A DNA stretch of 22,690 bases from an uncultured Alphaproteobacteria bacterium. Its GTDB lineage: Bacteria; Pseudomonadota; Alphaproteobacteria; GCA-2731375. Made by a program: the position numbers and the translations under genes. The notes under the pieces are model-generated. The model was not told the DNA's origin, ran no database searches, and saw nothing but the letters and a program-made list of their open reading frames with translations. Shown piece by piece: positions 15,413 to 21,819 of this stretch. The stretch covers positions 1 to 22,690 of the forward strand of contig CAJWZI010000003.1 of the NCBI GenBank assembly GCA_913049615.1, read 5' to 3'. Every line of letters begins with the position of its first letter. Positions within the stretch are counted from its first letter, which is position 1.

Positions 15413-16867
15413 TTATGCCGTCTGTACTTTTGGCGCGGCTTTCCAAAAATATTTGTTGAAGTTACGACGTTCGTCCGCCGCCTTGATCCGGAATACAAGA
15501 CGGAATTCATCGCCGACTGCGACGCCACCTTCATCAACATCAGTGAAGTCGGCCATCATGCGGCCACCACCTTCGAAGGTCACCATGCCAAAATGATGTG
15601 GTGGGTCCGGCGCGTAGGTCAAATTGTCTGCGGTCCAGGACAGAATTGTGGCACTCGATTCTGACATTTTGTGATCTTCTTGGGTATTGATGGCGCCACA
15701 ATTAGGGTTAACGCATATGCGAGATTTGGGAAATTGCACGGTGCCGCATTGTTCGCATTTGCCGCCGACAAAGCCGATCACCATCTCCCGGTTCCGGTAC
15801 AGAGTGGAAAGCGCCGTCTGCTTGTCGGTTTCCGAACGGAGACCACCGTCCTGCTCCACCAGATTATTGAAGGCCAGGAACTTGTTATAGTTGGTCTCTT
15901 CCTTGCGGTGGGCAAGATGACCCTTGATGCCCTGACGGTTGGCCATGGTGGTCAGCAAATCGGTGGTCTTGAAAATCAAAGCGTCGCAGCCCTGGCCCCA
16001 GCCAATGACCATGATGGTTTGGCCGGGTTCAGCGTCTTGCAAACAATCCACTAGCATGATCAAGGAATGGGAAGTTCCTGCCTCTCCCATCACATTGTGC
16101 AAATTGTCGCGAGTTGCCTCCGGCGCCATGCCGCAACGTTTTGCAACCAAGCCGCTAATATTGCGGATGGTGCCGGGCATGACAAAATAATCAATATCGC
16201 CGGCGGATAAGCTGGTATTGTCCAGGGCCGCTTGCACCGCGTCAGGTACAATCTTCATGTAACCTTCGTCGCGAATCCAGCGTTCTTCCCAGTTATAGTC
16301 GAAGTCCGCATTCTGGCCACGATAATGGTCTACGAAGTCCACGGCGATTTGCCCGCAGCCCACATACTCCGCAACGGTATTGTCATTACTCAGTAATAGG
16401 GCTGCCCCTCCGTCGCCATACATCAATTCATTGGTATTTGCTGTTTGTGCCCGGCGATGTTCGCCTGTGGCGAACAGGGCGCTGCCACCCATACCTTGCA
16501 CCACGTTCAGCGCGTTGACTAGGCCCGACGTAGCGGCCCGCTGGGATGATGTGATGTCCATAGTCATCATGTTCTGGCCAAGGTTCAGCGCAGTCCCCAG
16601 AACCCCGGAATTCTGCCTGTCGGTGAATGGCAACGTGGTCGAAGCCAAATAAATCGCCCTGATATCGTCGGGCCGGGTCTTGTCCAGACAGTCGCGGGAT
16701 GCTTCGACCGCCATGGTCAAGGCGTCCTCATCCCAGTTGCACATGGACCGCTCACCCTTGTTGTAAGCTTTCAAGGCCCCGTTAAACCAACTGACATTCT
16801 CCAAGATCACCTTGCGAGGTAACCTGCGTCTCGGCACATAGCCACCATATGCCTTGATACCTACCAT
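15413..16867 (-). CDS. HMG-CoA synthase-like protein fused to a DUF35 zinc-ribbon/OB domain
   Basis: Residues 1-300 follow archaeal-type HMG-CoA synthase: GIKAYGGYVPRRRL, then GERSMCNWDEDALTMAVEA (38-56), and VIGWGQGCDALIFK near 287-300. Residues about 340-480 are a DUF35-type domain, with a zinc-ribbon CEQC (C371, C374) plus C385 and C390, then an OB fold. By my alignment all three synthase residues are gone: Thr77 at the Glu site, Gln109 at the Cys site (DITSSQRAATSGL; codon at 16541-16543) and Pro231 at the His site. It may thus be a non-catalytic partner or carry altered chemistry. In archaea a thiolase, DUF35 and HMGS form a complex that channels acetoacetyl-CoA, and the linkage to a thiolase here echoes this. 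AAGGGA precedes the ATG. It is the first gene of the operon. Confidence 0.88.
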   Translation of the reverse strand: MVGIKAYGGYVPRRRLPRKVILENVSWFNGALKAYNKGERSMCNWDEDALTMAVEASRDCLDKTRPDDIRAIYLASTTLPFTDRQNSGVLGTALNLGQNMMTMDITSSQRAATSGLVNALNVVQGMGGSALFATGEHRRAQTANTNELMYGDGGAALLLSNDNTVAEYVGCGQIAVDFVDHYRGQNADFDYNWEERWIRDEGYMKIVPDAVQAALDNTSLSAGDIDYFVMPGTIRNISGLVAKRCGMAPEATRDNLHNVMGEAGTSHSLIMLVDCLQDAEPGQTIMVIGWGQGCDALIFKTTDLLTTMANRQGIKGHLAHRKEETNYNKFLAFNNLVEQDGGLRSETDKQTALSTLYRNREMVIGFVGGKCEQCGTVQFPKSRICVNPNCGAINTQEDHKMSESSATILSWTADNLTYAPDPPHHFGMVTFEGGGRMMADFTDVDEGGVAVGDEFRLVFRIKAADERRNFNKYFWKAAPKVQTA

Positions 16868-16881
16868 TCATTCTTCCCTTC

Positions 16882-16908
16882 GTGCGAGCGATACAGGTTC
16901 ACTCGCAC
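16882..16908. promoter_or_regulatory. Inverted repeat GTGCGAG-N13-CTCGCAC in the leader of the HMGS-like operon
   Basis: A perfect 7-bp inverted repeat lies between the candidate promoter and the ribosome site of the HMGS-DUF35 gene. It could be a roadblock operator or an RNA hairpin in the leader. There is no T-tract, so it is not a terminator. Confidence 0.4.
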
Positions 16909-16934
16909 AGTTCTTGAATATTTGATTGCCCTCC

Positions 16935-16962
16935 AATCTACCAGAGCGCGCGGTTGGGTCAA
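16935..16962 (-). promoter_or_regulatory. Candidate promoter of the HMGS-like/thiolase operon
   Basis: On the minus strand TTGACC (16962-16957) and TAGATT (16940-16935) are spaced by 16 nt, in the 104-bp gap between the TPR-oxygenase stop and the HMGS-like start. Transcription would begin near 16928 and give a leader of about 60 nt. Confidence 0.5.
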
Positions 16963-16971
16963 GAGAACCGC

Positions 16972-18468
16972 CTAAATCGGCACTGCGTCGAAAGCCACGC
17001 TCATGCGGGTCTCAGGCGATTTGAATGGCAACACCCGATGGTAAAAGTAGCTGGGAAACAACACCAATAGTCCCATTTCGGGTCTGACTACTTTCAACTT
17101 CGGTACGATCCTTTGCGCCATGTGATTAGGAGCCCGACCAATTTCTAGATACCCATCTGTATCCGCTTGGTTTTGCACCGCGGCGGGCAGGCGGGGATAA
17201 TATACGCCACTTAGCCATGCGTCGGGATGGATATGGGTGTCTTCGCCGCTCGAAACCTGCTGCGTGAACGTGCCCCAGGCTTCAAGGCGCCAGGTATCGG
17301 GTCTCCCCGCAAAAAATGGATGTGCCGGATCATCGTGCAGCTCATCCATATAGTGGCGTACTGCATTGTTCATGGCGTCGGAATAGGCGCGTACGGCCGG
17401 TCCCGGCTCCAGCATGATATTGCGGGTTTGCCGTCCCTGGGCCTGCCCCTTTTCGCTGAACCGATCAGGTTCTGCATCCACCTCTGCGAACAAGGCATCG
17501 TTGAAGGTCGCGGAGCTGCTGAATCCCTCCGGCACTGGAATATGTTGCGTAGTGACGAATAATTCCAAGTCCTGAAGATAGGAAACCGCAGCCTGGTTGG
17601 GGATATCGTTCAGGATGATGATTTTGTTGGCCAGGGCCGTGCGGTTGCCGGGATCGCAGGCAAGAGCTCCCTCGCAAGCTTCCAGGGCTGCTGTTAATGC
17701 TCCCTTTTGAAACTGCGTCTGGGCCAGGTTATTGAAAGCGAGTGGGTTACCGGGTGCCATTTTCGTGATCATTTTGAAGCCGGCTTCTGCTTCGTCCAAT
17801 CGTCCTTGACGCAGGCGAACCAGAGCCAAGTTGTTGCCGGCAAGTAAACTTTTGGGTTCCAGATTTAGGGCTGTTTCGTATGCAGTGGCGGCCGGCGCCA
17901 ATTGTTCAGCTTCCTGATACAGGTTGCCTATATTGATGTGGGCGCTAACCAGCCCGGGGGCTTTGTCAACGGCCGCCTTCAGGACAGACATGGCCTCCCC
18001 TGGTCGAGCCAGTTTCAACAGTACACGGCCCAGGGAATCCATAAGACCCGGTTCGCCCGGCATACGGTCGAGCGCCTCACGATAGGCCACCTCTGCTTTG
18101 TCCGGCCGCTGGTTTTCTTCTTGTAGTCCGCCCAAATTGGCGAAATTCATGACGTCCCCTGGTGCCAGTGCACATGCTGTCTCGGTCATTTCGATAGCTT
18201 CTTCTACCTGGCCGGTTTCGCGCAGAATATTTCCCAGGTTGGTATATGCGGGCCCGAAATTCGGCGCGATCCGAATGATTTTGCGCAGACATTGTTCTGC
18301 CAGATCCAATTCTCCAATTTGATAGGCCTGAAAAGCAGCCGGCAGAAGTAGGTTGGGAGAGACGCCTCGGTGCGCGGCCAAGTCCAAAAGATGTTGACGC
18401 GCACTATTGCGGTTCCCTGTTCGGGCGAAATGTTCAGCTTGCCGCAAAAGTTGTTCGGGGTCGTTCAT
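16972..18468 (-). CDS. TPR-repeat protein with C-terminal putative 2OG-Fe(II) oxygenase domain
   Basis: In this 498-aa protein residues about 35-290 are tandem tetratricopeptide repeats with the usual pattern (for example AYTNLGNILRETGQVEEAI, 74-92). Residues about 310-498 form a putative 2-oxoglutarate/Fe(II) oxygenase domain. THIHPDAWLSGVYYPR (411-426) offers His414-x-Asp416, FPSYFYHRVLP (471-481) offers His477, and ETRMSVAFD (486-494) offers Arg488 for 2OG. Such proteins are predicted hydroxylases of proteins or small molecules, with the TPR part choosing a partner; the target is unknown. I chose ATG 18468, which has GGAGAGG about 5 nt upstream; the frame stays open to 18615, but the extra 49 residues look non-native and overlap the SDR upstream region. 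It is in the same direction as the HMGS-like operon but 104 bp apart. Confidence 0.88.
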   Translation of the reverse strand: MNDPEQLLRQAEHFARTGNRNSARQHLLDLAAHRGVSPNLLLPAAFQAYQIGELDLAEQCLRKIIRIAPNFGPAYTNLGNILRETGQVEEAIEMTETACALAPGDVMNFANLGGLQEENQRPDKAEVAYREALDRMPGEPGLMDSLGRVLLKLARPGEAMSVLKAAVDKAPGLVSAHINIGNLYQEAEQLAPAATAYETALNLEPKSLLAGNNLALVRLRQGRLDEAEAGFKMITKMAPGNPLAFNNLAQTQFQKGALTAALEACEGALACDPGNRTALANKIIILNDIPNQAAVSYLQDLELFVTTQHIPVPEGFSSSATFNDALFAEVDAEPDRFSEKGQAQGRQTRNIMLEPGPAVRAYSDAMNNAVRHYMDELHDDPAHPFFAGRPDTWRLEAWGTFTQQVSSGEDTHIHPDAWLSGVYYPRLPAAVQNQADTDGYLEIGRAPNHMAQRIVPKLKVVRPEMGLLVLFPSYFYHRVLPFKSPETRMSVAFDAVPI

Positions 18469-18606
18469 GATGCCTCTCCAGCCACTGTCCATAGCATGGA
18501 TCGATGAGGCAGGCAGCACGGGATGCTTTTTCCCTATGAACAAGGGACTAGGGGCGCTATCAAATGGGTAGATTATTTTGGCTATGCTGGAGGAGAAACG
18601 ACAGCT

Positions 18607-19380
18607 ATGGAACATCCGGTTCTTTTAACGGGCGGCGCTTCTGGTGTCGGCGAGGCGACAGCTGACTTATTGTTGAAGCGAGGACACAAGGTCATTTCCA
18701 TTGATGTCAAACCATTCACCACTAGTAGTTTCGAGCAGCATCATTGTGACTTGAGCGACCCTGCCAGTATTGACGCAGCCCTGGCGAAATTGCCGGGGCC
18801 GTATTCGTCGCTTTTGAACGTGGCGGGCGTGCCCATGGCCGTGGGCAACGAATTGACGATGAAGGTGAACTATTTCGGCCTGCGTTATTTCACCGAAAGG
18901 GTCTTTGGTCGTATTGCCGACAGTGGCACTGTGGTCAACGTGGCCTCGATCGCGGGTAACAATTGGCGCAAGCGGCGCGGTTATCTCTCGGAATTGATGA
19001 CGATCGAGGATTTCGACGCGGGCGTTGCCTGGTGGCGCGAGAATGAAGAGGCATTGGGGACCGACGCCTATACCTTCTCCAAGGAAGCGGTTGTAGTCTA
19101 TACCATGGCGTTGGCAGGCAAGGGACTAGCTCGCGGTATCCGGGTTAACGATGTGGGGCCAGGTCCCGTGGATACGCCGATTTTACCGGATTTTACCAAC
19201 GACGTCGGTCCGGAAAACATGCAGATGCTTATCGATACCATCGGCCGCCCTGCCCAACCTGTCGATATTGCTGAGGCGCTGGTGACTTTGGCCGAGGGAC
19301 AGATCAGCTGGCTGAACGGGCAGCACATTATTGTTGATGGCGGTTTGATGGCGGGGATTTCTAGCGGCTGGAAAAGGTAA
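18607..19380 (+). CDS. Short-chain dehydrogenase/reductase (SDR)
   Basis: This 257-aa classical SDR has the Rossmann motif TGGASGVG (8-15), Asp33 after strand two (SIDVKP), which favours NAD(H), NVAG (71-74), Ser114 in NVASIAGN, and YTFSK with Tyr155 and Lys159. The insert RKRRGYLSELMTIEDFDAG resembles SDRs of the 3-alpha-hydroxysteroid or coniferyl-alcohol dehydrogenase type, so an alcohol/ketone oxidation of a ring or side-chain substrate is possible but not shown. I chose ATG 18607, with GGAGGAG 11 nt upstream; the frame is open to 18523, but that would be an unusual extension. It heads a plus-strand unit with the P450 stub and the CMD gene. Confidence 0.9.
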   Translation: MEHPVLLTGGASGVGEATADLLLKRGHKVISIDVKPFTTSSFEQHHCDLSDPASIDAALAKLPGPYSSLLNVAGVPMAVGNELTMKVNYFGLRYFTERVFGRIADSGTVVNVASIAGNNWRKRRGYLSELMTIEDFDAGVAWWRENEEALGTDAYTFSKEAVVVYTMALAGKGLARGIRVNDVGPGPVDTPILPDFTNDVGPENMQMLIDTIGRPAQPVDIAEALVTLAEGQISWLNGQHIIVDGGLMAGISSGWKR

Positions 19381-19386
19381 GCTCAA

Positions 19387-19530
19387 ATGACGGCAGTCCG
19401 CTCTTTTGTCAATGTTGATCTATCGGACGATGCAAGCTTTAAGCACGGATTTCCCCGCGACTATTTTGCCTGGTTGCGGGAAAACGAACCGGTCTATTGG
19501 CAACCAAGAAGGAGAAAAACCAATGAGTGA
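19387..19530 (+). pseudogene. 5' remnant of a cytochrome P450 gene
   Basis: A 47-codon frame starts 6 nt after the SDR stop, with AAGG as ribosome site. Its residues 8-40 (VNVDLSDDASFKHG, then FPRDYFAWLRENEPVYWQP) match the conserved N-terminus of bacterial P450s, where a text like LxDPxxFxxGxPHxxFxxLRxxxPVxW is usual. Similarity stops after about 19506, and the frame ends at TGA 19530, inside the next gene. The heme-binding, I-helix and ExxR regions (over 350 residues) are missing, and I do not find them in the flanking 600 bp. The most likely history is an internal deletion that joined the P450 start to sequence before the CMD gene. The stub may still be translated as a leader peptide coupled to CMD. 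Confidence 0.75.
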
Positions 19531-19888
19531 TCGAGGGAAACGTGAAAAGGGCAAGGCTTTGGCCCGTACGCTGCTAGAAGGCAGCGAAATTGGTGTCCGC
19601 GTACCCAAGAAATTCGTTGACTATAATCTGGAGCATTTGTTCGGCGATGTCTGGCAGGGTGACGATTTGACCCTGGAAGAACGCTCCCTGGTCACTTGCA
19701 CAATTTTGGTGGCCCTGAACCGGGAGGCGGAACAACGCATTCATTTTCGAGCTGCTCAGAACCTGGGCCTGCCGCGTGACCGTATCGAGGGCATGATTAT
19801 TCACGCCGCCCACTATGCTGGCTGGCCAGTTGCGGCTTCCGCCTTTCGGGTTTTGGCTGAAGTCTGGCCAGAAAATCGCGAAAAATAG
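19523..19888 (+). CDS. Carboxymuconolactone decarboxylase (CMD) family protein
   Basis: This is a small all-helical 121-aa protein of the CMD/AhpD superfamily. It shows the gamma-CMD-type motif LTLEERSLVTCTILVALNR (49-67), His74, and IIHAAHYAGWPVAASAF (92-108). The AhpD-type CxxC redox pair is absent, so a lyase or hydrolase-like role is more likely than peroxide reduction. These stand-alone proteins are often found in aromatic, terpenoid or steroid gene sets, but their exact reactions are mostly unknown. I chose ATG 19523 because AAGAAGGAG sits 8 nt upstream; the longer frame from 19406 runs through the P450 stub in another frame. It is the last gene of the plus-strand unit and faces the racemase gene across about 215 bp. 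Confidence 0.87.
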   Translation: MSDRGKREKGKALARTLLEGSEIGVRVPKKFVDYNLEHLFGDVWQGDDLTLEERSLVTCTILVALNREAEQRIHFRAAQNLGLPRDRIEGMIIHAAHYAGWPVAASAFRVLAEVWPENREK

Positions 19889-20103
19889 GCTGCGTAGGAA
19901 TTGCCAATCCTAAATCTTGGTGCTGATACTCGGCAACGCGGTCTGATCCGTGGCCGGTATTTCCCGGAAAAATCGGCGAGGAAGTTTTCTAACAAGTGGA
20001 AAATAGCCCGCCGATCGGTTCCAGAAGCGGGTTGCAGGTTATGTCCTGGGTCTCCCATTTCTAACAAATTATTGATGATTACCTATAATCAGTTACAAGA
20101 TTG

Positions 20104-20787
20104 TCAGACCAAATTGTTTGAATGATTGCGATATCCAAGGCGTACTGCAGCGATGGCGTCCGCCACGGCGGCCTGGCTAGGATCGATTACTGGGACACCC
20201 AGCGTGTCTTCCAGACGGTGACGGTATCGCGCCATGCCTGCGCAACCCATGATTAGGGTGTCAGCACCGTCCTCTTCAATCAACTTCCGTCCAACAGCCG
20301 TCATACGGCTTTCAACTTCTTCCTCAGCTGACAGCCCGGTAACGCCGACGCCGATCGCCCGGTCTCCAGCTAGGCGCCCTTCCAGACCCATTTGCCGGAT
20401 GTAACGTTTATGGCGGGTGACGCCCTTTGGCAGAATGGCGATGATACCGAATTTTTCTCCAAGGGTCAGGGCTGTAGTTATGCCGCTTTCGGATATCCCC
20501 ATGACAGGCCGGGTTGTTGTTTCCCGTGCTGAATGCAGGCCAGGGTCCGAAAAACAAGCGATGACGAAGGCGTCAGTATTATTGCCCTCCCGCTCAATCA
20601 GACCACATAGAGGACCGACAACGCTGTCTACATGGCGTTGGGTCTCAATTCCCGGTGGGCCATCTTTCAGGGTGAGGCAATCGATGCTTGGGCCGTCAGA
20701 AAAACGCAAAGGCTGCATGGCGGCGTCAATGCCGTCGGTGACGTCGACAGAACTATTCGGGTTGATGACAACAATTCGCTCATTCAT
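20104..20787 (-). CDS. Asp/Glu/hydantoin racemase family protein
   Basis: This 227-aa protein is of the Asp/Glu racemase superfamily. The N-terminal INPNSSVDVT (8-17), first catalytic Cys78 in IACFSDPGL, and second Cys182 in IMGCAGMA give the two-cysteine acid/base pair that inverts an alpha carbon. The pattern is close to hydantoin racemase (HyuE), and its position 4 nt after an N-carbamoyl-D-amino acid hydrolase supports that. Related members act as maleate isomerase or arylmalonate decarboxylase, but arylmalonate decarboxylases lack one Cys, so they are less likely. The ribosome site GGAG lies in the end of the upstream gene. No hydantoinase is in the window. Confidence 0.88.
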   Translation of the reverse strand: MNERIVVINPNSSVDVTDGIDAAMQPLRFSDGPSIDCLTLKDGPPGIETQRHVDSVVGPLCGLIEREGNNTDAFVIACFSDPGLHSARETTTRPVMGISESGITTALTLGEKFGIIAILPKGVTRHKRYIRQMGLEGRLAGDRAIGVGVTGLSAEEEVESRMTAVGRKLIEEDGADTLIMGCAGMARYRHRLEDTLGVPVIDPSQAAVADAIAAVRLGYRNHSNNLV

Positions 20788-20791
20788 TGCT

Positions 20792-21733
20792 TTACTCCGG
20801 CGGAGGGACGGCTTCCGTCCGCTCAGTGATTAGACCGTAGTTTTCGATACGCCGGTGCTGTGCAAAGTTGAACACAGTTTCACGGATATAGCGGCCCCGG
20901 TTTAGATCGCACTCGGCCACAATTACCTCGTCCTCTGCCGTGGTGGCCAGGGCAACGATCTCTCCAGTAGGGGCGATGATACAAGATCCGGCCATCATAT
21001 CCACGCCTCCTTCCATGCCTGCCTTGGCGGTGCCCACGGCCCAGCAACCGTTTTGGTAGGCGCCCGCCTGCATGGAGATATGATTGTGAAACATGCGAAG
21101 ATGGGGGCTTTCCCATGCCACAGAATTATAGACCGGGGTGTTGTAACCCAACATGACAAGATCAACGTCCTGCATACCCATCACGCGCCAAGTTTCTGGC
21201 CAGCGGCGATCATTGCACAAACACATGCCCATGACCCCCCCCATGGTGCGAAAGACTGGGAAACCCAAGTCGCCAACCTCGAAATAGCCTTTTTCAAGAT
21301 GTTGCCAGGGCCTTTCCGCCTCGTACGTGTCATGGCCCGGTAGATGCACCTTACGATACTTGCCGACAATGATTGCCTGCTGGTCGACCAAAATCGAGGT
21401 GTTAAATCGCCGTTTTCTTCCTGCATCGTCGTAGAACATCTCTGAGTAGCCGAGATAGAAACCTACGCCTAATTCTTTGGATAAATCGAACAGAGGTTGG
21501 GTTTGGCTCGAAGGCATTTCGGTTTCGTAGAAGCTGTCTAGTTCTGCCTCGTCCTCGATATGCCAACGTGGGAAGAACGTAGTCAGGGCCATTTCTGGAT
21601 AGACCACAAGGGTGGCGCCCCGGCTGTGGGCTTGGCGCATCATGTTGGTCATACGATTTATGACGCTTTCGCGGCTTTCTTCACGCTCGATAGCCCCAAG
21701 TTGGGCGGACGCTACGGTAATGATGCGTGACAT
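20792..21733 (-). CDS. N-carbamoyl-D-amino acid hydrolase-like amidohydrolase (nitrilase superfamily)
   Basis: The 313-aa protein is a carbon-nitrogen hydrolase with the triad Glu47 (YPEMALTTFFPRW), Lys128 (KYRKVHLPGH) and Cys173 (CNDRRWPETWR). These positions are within one residue of those reported for Agrobacterium N-carbamoyl-D-amino acid amidohydrolase (about 304 aa). The LEKGYFEVGDLGFPVFR segment (147-163) also matches that subgroup. It would release a D-amino acid, CO2 and ammonia from an N-carbamoyl compound in the cytoplasm. I chose ATG 21733, with GGGGA 6 nt upstream; the frame is open back to 21826 without support. It is first in an operon with the racemase and is divergent from a GhrA-like gene. 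The related beta-ureidopropionase activity cannot be ruled out. Confidence 0.9.
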   Translation of the reverse strand: MSRIITVASAQLGAIEREESRESVINRMTNMMRQAHSRGATLVVYPEMALTTFFPRWHIEDEAELDSFYETEMPSSQTQPLFDLSKELGVGFYLGYSEMFYDDAGRKRRFNTSILVDQQAIIVGKYRKVHLPGHDTYEAERPWQHLEKGYFEVGDLGFPVFRTMGGVMGMCLCNDRRWPETWRVMGMQDVDLVMLGYNTPVYNSVAWESPHLRMFHNHISMQAGAYQNGCWAVGTAKAGMEGGVDMMAGSCIIAPTGEIVALATTAEDEVIVAECDLNRGRYIRETVFNFAQHRRIENYGLITERTEAVPPPE

Positions 21734-21763
21734 GGTCGTTCCCCGAAATTCCTTACAGCCTTT

Positions 21764-21792
21764 TTGGCAAGAGAATTGTATTCTATCATAAA
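21764..21792 (+). promoter_or_regulatory. Candidate promoter of the GhrA-like gene
   Basis: TTGGCA (21764-21769) and CATAAA (21787-21792) are spaced by 17 nt, in the 86-bp divergent gap. Transcription would begin near 21799, just upstream of the ribosome site GAGGG (21808-21812). Confidence 0.42.
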
Positions 21793-21819
21793 TACCAACA
21801 CTGAAATGAGGGCGTTTTC

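Noticed and set aside
19813..20125. Overlapping open frames on both strands between the CMD and racemase genes
   Set aside because: They have no family motif and no good start. I also looked here for the missing P450 C-terminus (heme-Cys loop) and did not find it.
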